Shown here: piece after piece, positions 32,581 to 45,200 of the stretch
Numbering within the stretch: position 1 is the first letter of the stretch
Layout: each line of letters opens with the position of its first letter
Assembly (NCBI GenBank): GCA_030761205.1
Contig: JAULJL010000041.1
Span: 506,001 to 570,000, forward strand
DNA length: 64,000 nucleotides
Reading direction: 5' to 3'
Origin: Fremontodendron californicum
Lineage: Eukaryota; Streptophyta; Magnoliopsida; Malvales; Malvaceae
Made by a program: the position numbers and the translations under genes
Notes under the pieces: generated by a model
The model's input: only the letters and a program-made list of their open reading frames with translations
What the model was told of the DNA's origin: nothing
Databases searched by the model: none

Positions 32581-35018
32581 TTGTTGTCTTCTCCGTCACC
32601 ATCATCGGCGCCTGGGCCTAGTATTGAGGGGTGTTGGCTTCTGTTAAAGAGTTGTCGTAACGGAAGCTTAACGGTGTGCATTGATCCTTCGTCAATTGGT
32701 AAGTTCAAGTTCATATATTTTAGACTATATTTGGTTTTTGTTTTGCTACTATTTGTTCTTAATTAATAAAAAAAATAAGCAGAATAATTAAAATTAAATA
32801 TCAATTTGAATATAACATTTCTATATTTAAAGTAAAAATAAAATAATTACTATTATTTTCCAAAAAATTTACCGCTTTAATTTTCTTGAGGATTGGTTTG
32901 CTTTATTCTTAAAAAGAAAAAAAAAATGTTATTTTTCAAAATTGGGTCTTTGGAAAATGGAAACAATGAATTTTACAAATTTTGGAACCAGATCTTGTAT
33001 TCTACTTTGACACCAAGCAATGAGATTTGGAAAATCATCAGTAATCTTGGAATTTGACAAAGGATTGGCTAATGAGAATATTTTCTTTTACTTTTTTGAT
33101 ATAAATAAAGTCGCAATTTAAAGATAAGGTGGAGAGATTATAAATGTTAGATTCAAATTTTAAATTTGTGGTTGCATGAAACAACTGAACGAGATTCATA
33201 CTTTTTTTCACTTAATGATGTGATGGAAAATTTTAGAAGAATTGCTTTTCACTTTTCAGTATATGTAAGTTTTCATAGTGGAAATGCTTAAGTATATTAT
33301 TTTCTTTGTATGTAGACCTGCTCATGGGCCGGATTATCCGTCAAAACTCGAAGCTCGTCCGATATTTGGGAGGGGTTGGACAAAAATACTAGGCCTGAAA
33401 AATGGGTCTGGACAAAATTTTAGACCCGTTTTCTAAACGGGCCGGGCCTTGGGCAAAAAAATTTAGGCTCGCGCCCGGCCCGACCCTAATAGTATTATAA
33501 AAAAATAAATATATTTTATATTTAATAATTAAATAATTTATAATATGAAATTACTTTATTATCCTTGAATTTTAACTTATAAAAAAAATACAACTCAATA
33601 AAAAATTTTGGTGGGCCGGACCGGGCTTGGATATTGTAGTAATAATATATGAGCCGGGCTTGAACATAAAAGCTCTTAGCATATAATCTAAGCCCGGCCC
33701 GAACCCGGCCCAGCCATGATCACCTCTATTTGAATGTAGCTTCAAAGGAATTTTATTACTACTTGTGAAGAATGATGGTGAGAGACCCCTAACAATGAAT
33801 GTTACTGCTATCTCACATGCTAAACATATCAATATCATCAAGGAGATGGAAATAGCAGGACACCTAATTAAAGAGGTTTAATTTCAATGGTTTCTTTTGC
33901 TTTTGCTCTCACTTTTTTGAATGAATTGGAAAAGAAGTATTGAAAAATGCATTAAATATCTTACTTTTTTGCTAAAATGCAATTCTTGGAAGAAAAGAGA
34001 CTCAAAACTCAACTTTTTGATCATTGGGTCAAATACCCAACTTGTCAAATAAATGATTTAGATTCAAAAATATGTTTAAAACCAGCTATTAAAAAATCGG
34101 ACTGATCAGTAGGACCAATTGAATTAAAAATTGGTGGTGTGACGAGTATATTAGAATCGGAATTTATCAAACCGGTTAAGAATTGGTTATATCGGTTAAA
34201 AATTGGATTGAATCGGTAAAAAACTGATTTTACATGTATTTTTTTTTTAAATTTTATTTGTAATTAATGAGATTTGAACTTTTAACCTTTTAGTAATATG
34301 TTAAAGACGATACCATTTAGTCAAATACACAATTTTATTAATTATGAACTATATGTAATATTTATTTAATATAATTTAATGTTTAAATATTAAAAAAAAA
34401 AAACTCTATCAAATTGGTCGATCCAACCGATTAAATCGAAAATCGAAGGTCTAATCGGTTTAACCTTCGGTTCGATTTTTTAAACCTTGTTTAAAACATA
34501 ATCATTCATATAATCAGTCATAGTGTTGCCTTTTTGTTTTTTGTGTGTGTGTTTTGTTTTAGGTTAACATCCCAGCAAATCTTAGTGGAAATTCATCCAT
34601 ACAAATAGATGCTGGAAACTTGGGGTGTGTATTCCGCATAGGATCAGCAGCATCATCAGGTGGCGGCATCTTCGATTATATCCCATTCACAACACATATA
34701 ACCCCTATCAATGGAGCCTACTTACTGATTCTAACAGGTCTGATCATCGGCAGTACTTGCGCCTGCTACAAGCGTGGTAAAAGGGGTGATGGAATCCCAT
34801 ATCAGGAGCTTGAAATGGGTCAACCAGCTGGTTCACCTTCAGCTAACAATGGTGAAACAGCTCAAGCTTGGGAACAAGATTGGGATGGTGACTGGGATGG
34901 ATTGAAGTCAAAGGCAGCTTTTGAACATCAAATTATGGCAAATGGATCATCAGTTAATGGCCTTACTTCAAGGTCTCCCAAGAGAGATGGTCGGGAAAAT
35001 ATTACTTGGGATGATTAG
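32581..35018 (+). CDS. Partial single-pass membrane protein, DUF7356-like
   Basis: Two exons are supported: 32581-32698 (donor ATTG|GTAAGT) and 34576-35018 (acceptor CCCAG|CAAAT). They join in phase to give ...DPSSIANLSGNSSIQIDAGN.... Exon 2 encodes a short luminal part, TPINGAYLLILTGLIIGSTCACYK (membrane span followed by basic residues), then DGIPYQELEMG, and an acidic tail WEQDWDGDWDG...NGLTSRS ending in WDD. The end pattern fits plant type I membrane proteins with a DUF7356 ectodomain. That ectodomain is mostly missing here and no signal peptide was connected, so this is either a shortened gene or a pseudogene. The 1.9-kb intron holds two MITEs. Confidence 0.5.
33313..33728. mobile_element. 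hAT-type MITE of the GGGCCGGGC family
   Basis: The left end TAGACCTGCTCATGGGCCGG is mirrored by the right end GGCCCAGCCATGATCACCTCTA. The flanks TTTGTATG (33305-33312) and TTTGAATG (33729-33736) match at 7 of 8 bases. GC-rich GCCCGGCCC arms surround an AT-rich middle. Confidence 0.85.
34085..34497. mobile_element. Probable MITE with CGGTT-rich arms
   Basis: The arms TTTAAAACCAGCTATTAAAAAATCGG and CGGTTCGATTTTTTAAACC...TTTAAAAC are loosely inverted. The interior repeats AATCGGTT and ATTGGTT words. Ends and target site are uncertain. Confidence 0.5.
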
Positions 35019-35766
35019 GATGAGATATCTGAGACTGAGATAATAGTTTCTTCCATTGCCCCACAAAAGAAAAAAAAAGTGTTGTAGAATGGAAACTAGA
35101 TACAAAGTACAGCCTTTTTAACTCAGGAGGAATGAAAAAAATTCAAGTGTTTCTTGCGTATTTTAGTACAGAAGAAGCAAGCATCCAACAAATTAACCAT
35201 AATCATATGAGCAAAAGAAGAAGATAGTAAATTTATAAAGCCAATACAAGTAGAATAGAAATAAAAGTTTTGCATGTCATGATAATAGAAAAAAAAAAAA
35301 AGAGGGTAAATTTATGAAGGGTCAAAGGGAGTTGCAATTTTGAGATTCGAATTTAAGATCTGTTAGATGTTACTTTTTAAGGATGATTATATGAAACATT
35401 GAGTTAAATTTTGGGTTTATTTGATTTTGTTTTTGATATATTGAAAGTAAAATTCTTCAATTCTATTAGCAGAATTATCTAATATATGTTTTTTTAATAA
35501 AAAATGTGTCATTTTATTAATTCACTTGTAAAATTTAAAAATATATTGATTTTCGTAGGCTTAATTTTTTTAATTAGATAAAAATAATAATGTTAAAATT
35601 GCACTCGCTTAAAAATAATTGGTAAATTTAATCAATCATTTCAAGTAAAGTGACAAATTTTAACTTCATTTAAAAAAAATACTATAATGAAACTTGTAAA
35701 GTATACAAAATTTTAAGGAGATTTTGCAAGACTAAGTGATTTCAAGCATAGTTCATTAACCAAGTG

Positions 35767-35799
<33 letters not shown>

Positions 35800-36645
35800 T
35801 ATTTTTAATTTGGTAATTTTGGATAGAATACAAAAATGTGATACGAATATAAAACATTTAATGAATACGAAAATAATATAATAAACACGACACGATACAT
35901 TCAATCACGATAAATACGACAAGTTTAATATATAATATATTGTATTCGTATTCAAAATTTTGATACATTTAATATTTTGTGTTGAATTTATATTTTCAGA
36001 TTTTTTTTTTCTTTTTCCAATCATTAAGACTTTAAATGGGCTTCACAAAATTTTGCTGCAACGTGTAAGGCTAAGTTTGGAATGTGCATTTGGGGTCTCT
36101 TTGTTGATTTAAAAATCGATACGAAAAAATAATTAAAATACGATATAAAATAAAATATAAAAAAAAATACGAACATAGACACGAGTATATAAATATGTCA
36201 AAATCTATATAACATAACTTATTAACAAGTCAAAATTTATATAAATATAAAACACATTAAACATGATTATAACACTAAAAATATACAAATAAAATACGAA
36301 TAAAAGTCTTTAAAATCTAAAAGGAAAAAAGAGAAAATCTAATTATTATCATGTGAATAGACCTACGAAATCTACATATTCATAATATGATTGTTTTTTG
36401 CTGAAAAAGACAAAAGTAAATGTGAAAATAAGAACAGCAGAGTTGACTATTTTAGCTGCCGGCTTGAACTTGAAATTATGTTGGGGTTTAAGTCTAAGAA
36501 ATAGAAAATGTTGAAAACAACTGCTCCTACAAAGAAAATCCAACTTTCTAAAACTGGAATCATAGTTACAGATCATATGCATTCTTTGTCTTACTCAAAA
36601 CAAGCATCTCACTGCCTTTTCATGTCATCTTGTCAAGCATCTCAA
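35019..36645. other. 3' flank and AT-rich DNA with degenerate repeats
   Basis: 3' UTR of the preceding gene, then AT-rich sequence. About 35825-35945 and 36108-36310 contain ACGATACGAATA/ACACGA words similar to the hAT-type MITE at 14192 and to about 37740-37910; these look like eroded copies. No gene is seen. Confidence 0.4.
35767..35793. repeat. T-run of about 27 bases
   Basis: Homopolymer, no other feature. Confidence 0.95.
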
Positions 36646-36817
36646 TATGCTTTATTTTTTTCTGAAGTATTCGTATCCGATATTTATGTTCGATATATAT
36701 ACGAATATGGATATGAGGTATAATCTTTCAAATATATGAATTTATTTAAAAAAATTAAATATACTCGTGTTGGACACATACCTATATCCGATACTCATCC
36801 CGAATCCATATAACATA
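36646..36817 (-). mobile_element. Degenerate CTATGTT-family MITE
   Basis: Internal words GAAGTATTCGTATCCGA, GGATATGAGGTATAATC and CCATATAACATA follow the family order. The left TIR is eroded. Confidence 0.65.
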
Positions 36818-37142
36818 AAAACTAATAAAACATTGAAGAAAACTTCAAATTTGGATTCATTTAGACCCAAGAAGTGATTGGATTCCTTTGTTCTTTTCCC
36901 CCTTGTTCTCCCTAAAGAGGAGCCAAAAAAAATACCAAAAAAAATTGTATTCATCTTAAAACCCTGACAAAACTAGGCTACTATTTGTTATCCTCAAACA
37001 CTGTACAAAGTTATTTTCTTCTGCTGAGTCAGGACCAAATCACAATCCTGATCCTGTGAAAGACTTTAAAAATACTTTAAAACCCATATTTCTTTTCATA
37101 CAATTCAAAAGAGAAAGATAAATTAAAGGTGGGAAATTGGGA

Positions 37143-37469
37143 TCAATGGAAATGCCTGTGGTGATGGTGCTTATGCCTACAATCATCCAAGCCAAAACAT
37201 TGCATGAAAGGGTAACAACTCACAAACAAGCATCTCCCAAGTCCTCTCAATGCTGAAGCTGTTACTTTAACACAAGGGCAATAACAATAAGCTTTGAATG
37301 AACCATTTTTTCTGCTCTTTCTTCCTTGAATCCGATCATTGGCGCCACACATGTTTATCTGCCTTGATTGATCACTTGATTTTGCCTCTAAAACACCATT
37401 TAAGACCAAGCAAGAATATGCAGAAAAAAAAATGTAAATAAAGGGTTATTACTACTTACCTTGTAGCAT
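37143..37469 (-). CDS. Small Cys/His-rich plant protein
   Basis: Two exons, 37469-37460 (ATGCTACAAG, donor AG|GTAAGT) and 37387-37143 (acceptor GTTTTAG|AGG), give 84 residues beginning MLQEAKSSDQSRQ. The body is basic, then has a cluster of cysteines (AYCYCPCVKV, LGRCLFVSCYPFMQCFGL) and a His-rich end (DDCRHKHHHHRHFH). The spacing could bind metal. The tiny first exon is inferred from splice words and phase. If it is wrong, the second exon has no ATG near its start. The protein is reminiscent of small conserved plant proteins of unknown role. Confidence 0.55.
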
Positions 37470-37481
37470 GAAAATTCATCA

Positions 37482-37484
<3 letters not shown>

Positions 37485-37517
<33 letters not shown>
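37485..37517. repeat. (TA)n microsatellite
   Basis: About 16 TA units in the 5' UTR or promoter of the small Cys/His-rich gene. Confidence 0.9.
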
Positions 37518-37519
<2 letters not shown>

Positions 37520-37522
<3 letters not shown>

Positions 37523-38154
37523 AGTTAGTTAAGGTAGGAGAAATGAAAGTGAGAATATTCGTTGATGGGATTTTTTTTTTTGAATCAAGAGAAGTGAAAG
37601 ATTTGAAGAAGAAAATTTTGATTAACCAACTGGGCCGCGTAGGCAACGTGTGTTTTGCGTGTTAGGTTAATCTTATTATATATACTATGATTATGCCATT
37701 ATATGGTTGCTTTTCAAGGCCATTATATGTCATTAAAATATAACATAAATACGACATGACATTAAAAATTAACACGGATATGATACGAATATATGAACGT
37801 ATCAAAATTTATATAACATGAATTATTAATATGTCAAAATTTATATAAATATATAATATTTTAATAAAATTATGACATTTAAAAATAATACAAATACGAT
37901 ACAAATTATTAGATGAACTGGTTGTCCACCAAATTTTGGATTTGAAAACTGTGTTGAAAAGTGCAAACCCTTAATTAATATGAAAATTTTGAACATCCTG
38001 AGGTAGGTTTTCCAACAAAAGAAAAAAAATAGCCAAACTGGTTTTGTTTTGAAGTCTAAAATGTTGAAATTCCAATTTTTCTGCACAATTGTCACCGTTT
38101 CAATGTTTGAAGGGTCACATCCTAAAAAGTTTTCCTCTATCTTGATTTAATATT
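37520..38154. other. Intergenic DNA, eroded repeat
   Basis: Promoter of the minus-strand small gene, then AT-rich sequence. About 37740-37910 contains ACGACATGACATT and ATGATACGAATATATGAACG, similar to the eroded repeats at 35825 and 36108. No gene. Confidence 0.4.
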
Positions 38155-38450
38155 AATATAAAACCATTATTTTTATCTTTTACATATTCTCTATCTTCAG
38201 TTCAATTGGCCAAGTCCCAACCATATAAAACCATTATTCTTCATCTTACCATGATAAATCTTTCTTAGAGTATTATCTTCAGTTCAACTGGCCAAGTCTC
38301 AACCATATATATAAAACCATTATTCTTGATCTTACCATGATAAATCTTTTTTAGAGTATTATCTTCAATTCAACTGGCCAAGTCTCAACCATATATATAA
38401 AACCATTATTCTTTATCTTACATTTATAAATCTTTCTTAAAATATTATAT
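38155..38450. repeat. Tandem repeat, 80-86 bp unit, about 3.5 copies
   Basis: A unit containing TATCTTCAGTTCAACTGGCC, then AACCATATATATAAAACC, then ATTATTCTTxATCTTACCATG recurs with starts near 38191, 38271 and 38357, plus partial ends. The copies are about 90 percent alike by eye. Confidence 0.85.
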
Positions 38451-39459
38451 TTTTTCGGTGGGGTGTTCAATGACTATAAAAATCACAATACTTAGAAAAA
38501 ACAATTTCATTGATAGGTTGGCGCTTGCTTTTTCTCTATTGGTAGGTTGAAACTCAATATTTGGTAAACGTATACTTCATTCACCAATTTATTCAAAAGT
38601 TTAAAAACTTTTTTGATAGAGCATGAAAATGACAATGAAAAGATTTGTTAAACTTGGATCTTTTATATGGTTTATCTTCATGTGAAGCAAAGAAAGTATA
38701 TTCTTTTTTGTGAAAGTGATTTATTTGTTTCTTGTACTCATAATATTGTTAGTTCTCTTGCCTCAACTAAAGTAGAAAAGAAAAATAATGACAAGTTTTA
38801 TAGATAAAATTGAAATTCATCAAACATTTTTTGGATACACATTTTGGATAATTTATTTTCATCAAGAGTTTCTTGTATTCATCTAAAATTTTTTCTCTAA
38901 AACATTGGAGTACCTGATTTTAGGTGGATTCCTCCATATTTTTCGATGAAACAAAAGCAAATACGACGTTTCATTCAATGCAAGCGCTCCTCCCAATGAA
39001 GTCATCAAAATATAGAGGATTCTTTTGATGAGGTTAGGAAACATTACAAATTAGCAAAACAAAATGTGATGGAAGATGATGGAGAGGAAGATCTAAGCAG
39101 ATCTTAAAGAATAATGGTGAAAAAGAGAAGATGGCTGAGAATGGTGAAAAGTATGGTGATGTTGGAATAATTATCAGAGAGAAAGTTGCATAGAGAAATC
39201 TAAAAGCTTTAGTTGCCCAATTTGTCAAAAGATCCCTAAATGAAGCATTAGGATCCCTTTCATAATTCCACCAAAAGAAATTATAAAGAGAGTGGGAAGT
39301 TATCAGGATATCACTTACACAAAAACGAGGTTAATGGGAGAGAAAAATTACAAAATCTATCAACTTCTAGGTGACAGGGAGTAATGGTTGGTCATATAAA
39401 GATTTCTCTTTTAATGTCTTAGGCTTCAATGACAGAATGAAGTTGGGATTTGTATAAAC
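38451..39459. other. Intergenic DNA, nothing recognised
   Basis: No ORF with a recognisable motif. Composition is less AT-extreme than elsewhere and may be old transposon residue. Confidence 0.4.
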
Positions 39460-39479
39460 ATACATTACAAACAAATTGC

Positions 39480-39790
39480 CATATACTGACGCTTATCTAT
39501 ACCGACGGTCATAATTCGTCGGTATAAGGTATCTATTCTGACGGATTTTTGTTACCGTCGGAATATGTTTATCAATATCGACACTTTATTTTTCGTTGCT
39601 ATAGATACCCCGTATACTGACGGGTTTTCATTGACCGTCGGTATAGGTATGATTTGTACTGACGATTTTTCCTCCAATCCGCTTTATTTTAAAAGGCGGG
39701 AAAATTTATTTTTATGTTTTTCTTTATTTTTTAATTGAATAAATCTATAACAACGGTTAAATAATTTTTGACCATCGGTATAGACATAGA
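39480..39790. repeat. Left subterminal repeat array of the CACTA element
   Basis: Repeated (A/T)TACTGACG, ACCGACGG and CGTCGGTATA words, spaced irregularly in both orientations. Confidence 0.85.
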
Positions 39791-42037
39791 TTATATTGAG
39801 GGTGGACTTTTTCTCTTTCTCTTCCTCTTTTTCTTTTCTTTTTTTAATTTCTAACCTAAGCTAAAACCCTAAGTGCTCATCTTCCTTTAACAAAACCCTA
39901 AGTTCCCCTCTTCCTTTCTTTCCTTTAACAAAACCCAACGACACCACTTTCGAACCTCACATTTCTCCTCCTCAGCCATAGCGTGCTTCTTCCCTTCCTA
40001 TTTCTCTTTCCTCTTCCGTAAATCAACTCTTTCATTTCAATATTTAGATTTTGGTCTAACATGTGAATCTGGTATGTTTCTATCAGATTTTGATCTACCA
40101 TTTCAACTTTTCTTTAATTGTCTGTTTTTGGTGATTTTGGTGAGATTGGACATCGGCCACTTCTTTTTATTCCATAAACTCCTTTTATGAAATTAATCGT
40201 CTACTTCTTCTCCATTCAGATTTCGTCAATTGCTGAATTATTTTTAATCGGTATGTTTATGTTTTCTTTAATTGTCTGTTTGGTTGGTTTCGAGATTTCT
40301 TATTGGGTTGGTTTCGGGATTAGGCACTTGGCATTGAAGGTTAAGCCCTAGACTGCAATGGCTTGCTTGCTTACTTGATTTCAGTTTAGATCTTTAGGAT
40401 TTACTTTATGGAACTGTTCTTAGATTTTTCTCTTACAGGTATCGAATCTGTTTAAAACCCACTCTACTTACAACATAGATTGATTCAAGCTTTCACCGAA
40501 AGTTGACAATCATTTCCTATAAAGAAGTTTTCCAGTAAAAAAAGAAAAAGAAAACTTGAATATTTTGTCCCAAAAAGCTCTAAATCAGCTGACGAAGTGT
40601 AGTTAGACAACGTCAAGAATGAGATTTTAAGTAGAAATCAACATTTGCTAGCAATATCACCAAATAGAAGTGGTCCCACTCTAGCTGCTCTACCTCTACG
40701 AGTTAGAAAAGCCATTCAATTCATTCTCAAAAGTGTTTTTTTGCTTTGTACAACATATCTAATATGGGAAAGATAACAGCATTCTCAAATTTTACAGAGT
40801 TAGTATGTATGAATCATGTCTTTGTTAGTACGATTTGAGCTTTACAATTATTTACACGGTTTGGGCTTTACAATTCATGGATTAATTAATTATCCAATTG
40901 CTATTAATTAGCTATATATATATATATATATTAGTTGTATGCTAAATTTATGAGCCTGATCATGTGCAATAACTTTAATCATATCTGAGCTTGATGACAT
41001 AAATTGAAAAGTTTAGAGTTTGTTTTTAACACATATTAGGTGTATTCATTTTGTATCATGCAGGTTGGAGGTTTGAGTTATCCCGTAAGTTGGAGGTTCT
41101 GAGTTGTCCTATTCTTCATTTTTTTAGTGCAAAAGCAAACAAGGTATTTTTAGAGTTATTATATTTTAAGTCATTTTAATTTATTTAGTTGAGCTATGAA
41201 TCTTTCAATTTTGATTGATCAAACTATGTTTTATCTTGATTTGACAAATAACTTTGATAGATTTTTAATTAGTTTATTTAACAACACATAAAATTTAATT
41301 GATCATTAAAAAATTAAAAGACATGTAATAGTTTATAATTGGTCGAAAATTTAATCATTCTATAAAAAATTAACATAATATTCTTTGTAAAAGTTGTAGT
41401 CATAACAGCGAGAATAAAGTAAAACTTTAACAAAAAAGAAAATTAAGTAATATTAATTTATATTAAAGTTCATTTTATAACTGTTAATTTTATATTTAAT
41501 CTTGTAAATATAATTCATAGTAATCCAATCACCCTATTAGATCATAACATAATTACATAGTAGGAGGATGTATAGATCTAAACTTAGTGAAAATGTTTGT
41601 CTTTTACATATCTTTTCATGTTTGTGTGGTATATGATTGTGTAGGTTTATTCATATAAAATAGGTTTCATGTTTGTGCAATATATCTAGCCAGAATGTGA
41701 GATAACTAAATGTCTTTATATGACACTTGAAAGAACATTTGGTGATAGTGGCATGCCAGCATGACAAGTCAATCTGATAGAGCACATAGTGCTTTTGGAC
41801 TTCCAGCAGTAGTTTCCTTGGGGCCTCTGCAGTCTCCTTTCTTGTTGGAAACTCCTTTCTTCAGATATTAGATGCTTGTAATGTGGTAGCAATTTTGTGT
41901 CAAAGTTCTAACCTTTCATTATAATGCGTCATTATTTGATGGTGAAGAATTATATTTAACCCATTTCTCAAATGAAAGACAATGAGCTTAGTTTTTTTGG
42001 GTGTTCAAGTGCTGAATTTTATGTGGTATCTGTGCAG

Positions 42038-44000
42038 ATCAAGTGTTATATGCAACAACTGCTCCGTGGACTTGACCATTTCCATAGTCGTGGTGTTTTG
42101 CGCCGTGACATTAAGGGCACAAATCTCTTGATAGACTATAATGGAAACCTCAAGATTGGTGATTTTGGACGGGCAACTTTTTTCCGTCCTAGTCAGAAGC
42201 AGCCTCTAACAAGTCGTGTAGTAACTTTATGGTTCCGCCTTCATGAGCTTTTGCTTGGTTCTCCAGACTATGGAGTTGCTGTTGGGAGGGGTGGGGGGGG
42301 GGGTTGCTGGTGGTATAGTATGTACCCACAGAACTATCTAATTTAGTTGATAATTTACTGGACCATGGGTTATCTATGAACTGCTATTTTCTTTCTTACT
42401 TTCACAGTCATGACATGATTATCTATTAATGTGTACTCTAGAATTGTCTATAAGTCATTCAGAATCTATCCATACAACTGTCCAAAGTGCGTACACTTGA
42501 GTTTTGTAGTTCAACAATTTATGGGGTGTGATGATCTCGGCATTTATCATTTGTAGGTGGAGCAACTGCATAAAATCTTCTAACTCTGGATCACCTTCAG
42601 AAGAATATTGGAAAAGATCAAAAATTGCCACATGCAACCATTTTCAAACCTCAACATCCTTATAAACGTTGTGTTCCTGAGACATTCAAGGACTTTCCAG
42701 CTTATATGTTGGCCCTTTTGGAGGTTCTTCTTGCAATAGAACCTGAGTGTCGTGGAACTGCTTCTTCAGCACTTCAGAGTGAGGTAAAGTTACTATGGTG
42801 TTCCTCTAGGTGGTGCATTTTCATCAAGATAACAAAAGCTCTTTTAATTGTCACCTTATTTATGTATTCTTCTTTTTAGGATCAATCTTTCTGTTAGTCC
42901 AATTGCTTTGTTTTTTACCTTTTCCTTGAGAACTAGTAAAGGTGGCACATTTCCTTATACAAGCAAGAAGAGAAAGGAACCCTACTAGGTTATTGGCTTG
43001 AATTGCGTTCTGACATAGTACCATTCACAATATTCATAAAACTACTCTTTATTGTTTAGTTGGGAATTTAAAATATGCCCATTGGTTAATTTGCTAAGAA
43101 GAGAAGGAAACCCTTCCTAATAATAAGCAGAAGCCTTTCTTTACATATTAACTGCACTTGAATGTTATTATTCACGACTGTAACCTTTGATTTTTAGTTG
43201 GGAGTTTCAGATTCCAGCTTGTTGGTTCATCAGCACACATCAGCTCTTCTTTTTACTTGAGAAATGACATATTTGGTAAAGTTAACTACGAATAGTTACT
43301 GCACAGCATGTGTCTGGATCCTACTAGGTAGTTCATCATTGGAATGTCAACTAGATTGGTTGCTTATGATTATCCTACCTTTTCGTCCTTCCTACTTGTC
43401 ATCTTAACATTCTTTTTGTTTACAATATTTCATTTTGGTGTTCTGTTTTAACTTTGAAATTTCTTTTCCAGTTCTTTACAACAAATCCTCTTCCCTGTGA
43501 TCCATCTAGTTTGCCCAAGTACCCACCTAGTAAGGAGTTTGATACCAAGCTTCTGATCGAGTCTATGAAGGGTTCAGCTCGAGCATTTGGTTCTCCAAGG
43601 AAGGCTGAAGAGTTGAGAACTCAGACAACATATGTCCATGATGGAGCAGTGGAATTATCCCCATTTTCTAACTCAGTTGCAGTTAGAGGCAGTTAACGGT
43701 TTGATATGACCAAAAAGAATAGCATAAATCCACACTGGCCAAAGGAGCGTTTTAATGCCAGATATAACCATCTGGATAATGCTGAGTCCTCGCATCATTT
43801 ACTTGATGGGCCAAAAAAGACTTGGCATGAGGTATGGGAAAGAATACTGGTTCATTGATGATTTGCAACTCATCTGAGTGCCAGGTAGAGCTGGGGGAAA
43901 TGATTCTCAGACAGCTTCCAGGAGTAGTTCTGGAGATAGAGATTCTAATTCCGCATCAAATTCAGCTCATTGAACAAGCTGGAGAATGTCTACAAGTACG
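42038..44000 (+). pseudogene. Captured fragment of a CDK-like protein kinase gene
   Basis: Exon-like pieces: 42038-about 42283 ([20 protein letters not shown], then [27 protein letters not shown]...[11 protein letters not shown]), about 42549-42783 (VEQLHKIF, SPSEEYWK, HATIFKPQHPYKRCVPETF, then IEPECRGTASSAL) and 43472-43696 (FFTTNPLPCDPSSLPKYPPS). Remnants continue to about 44000. This is the CDKC/IBS1-like kinase type (At1g54610 group). It is not functional: the N-lobe is absent, the HRD motif reads RRD, DFG is followed by R, PPE reads LHE, and there is a frameshift after VEQLHKIF. Introns are kept, so capture was at DNA level. Confidence 0.88.
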
Positions 44001-44404
44001 TCTCTAACTACCTCTTTAGTTTCTTTCTAAAAGTTTACCCGTATATGTAAACAGCTTTTCTTGTTGATTGAGGTGTGAATAATTGGCCTGCAGGGGAAAA
44101 AGAGAGAGTTTAGTTTGCGACTTTAGTTTGATTGAGATGTGAATAATTGGCTTGATTTCACTGGATTGCTTATTTATTTTGTATTTGGACTGCTAATTTT
44201 TTATTTTAATTTTGTATTATGATTTTAGTTTGCGAATTCTATTTAGTTTGTAAAAGTTGTATAATTAAGACAATTTCGTTGTAATTTTATTTTTAATATT
44301 ATTAAATATTTTATACTTTCTTATGATTTTTTTTTGGGTATGAAATATGTTGGATTAAATTATAAATAAATCAATATTAGTAATTGAAAATAAGATAAAA
44401 TTGT

Positions 44405-44890
44405 ACTTTTACCGACGCTTTGACCTTTATATATACTGACGGACAAAACCGTCGTTATAGGTTAATTATATATTTTATAGTTACATCTATACCGACAAAC
44501 TCGAAAAAAAAACGTCAGTATATGTATACCGACGGACAAAATGATCGTCGGTATATGTATATCTAGGTATCTATACCGACGAACACATAATCCGACGGTA
44601 TGTCTATACCGATGGAGGACAGAGCCGTCGGTATAGGTAAAAACAAAAGTGACTAACTCAACATAGTTTATACCGACGGTAGTAACAACAGTGATGCCCA
44701 AAACCGTCGGTATAGGCTATACACCCTATTTCGATGATCGCTTTTTTTGTCGGTATAGGTCTATACCGACGAGAGTTTTACCGTCGCTTAAATTTTTGTC
44801 GAAATAGCCATTTTAACCGTCGGTATAGGGTTTTAGGACTTTTAGCGACGGATTTTTGGGTTTTACCAACTCTTTTTTGATCGTCACTAT
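44405..44890. repeat. Right subterminal repeat array of the CACTA element
   Basis: At least a dozen ACCGACG/CGTCGGTATA words in both orientations, denser than at the left end. Confidence 0.9.
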
Positions 44891-45019
44891 ATAACAATTT
44901 GTTTGTAGTGATATTAAATTTGACTTTTAATATATTTTTTTATGGTATTAAAATGAATTTATTTTTATACACTGATAATGATTTTTTTTAATTCCACAAG
45001 TAGGCGTAAAAAGTAAAGC

Positions 45020-45200
45020 ATGTAAGATGAGAAGGTTTGAAGCAGAAGAACACTTGTGTATTATTTCTGTTCAACAGTAAGCTTATATATAGATGTTTAC
45101 AAGTTAAGTGATAAGATAGAATTACAAGATAAGCTAAGATAGAATTACAAGATCAAGATAAGCTGAGATAGAATTGTTGATCACCTAACATTATCTAACA
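45020..45200 (-). repeat. 3' LTR of the Copia remnant
   Basis: Starts TGTTAGATAATG directly after the polypurine tract. It contains imperfect repeats of AATTCTATCT(T/C)AGCTTATCTTG and a TATATATAAGC TATA-like word. The distal end near 45020 is an estimate. Confidence 0.6.

Larger units (their letters stand above)
39463..44910. mobile_element. CACTA-type element carrying a kinase gene fragment
   Basis: The left end CATTACAAACAAATTG (one change from CACTA) is mirrored by the right end CAATTTGTTTGTAGTG. Both are followed inward by a TATAGTGACG-like word. A 3-bp target duplication ATA flanks it (39460-39462 and 44911-44913). Dense subterminal TATACCGACGG/CCGTCGGTATA motifs occur in both orientations within 300-500 bp of each end, as in En/Spm elements, where they bind transposase. 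No transposase was found in the 5448 bp, so it is non-autonomous. Inside are exons of a host protein kinase. Confidence 0.92.
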
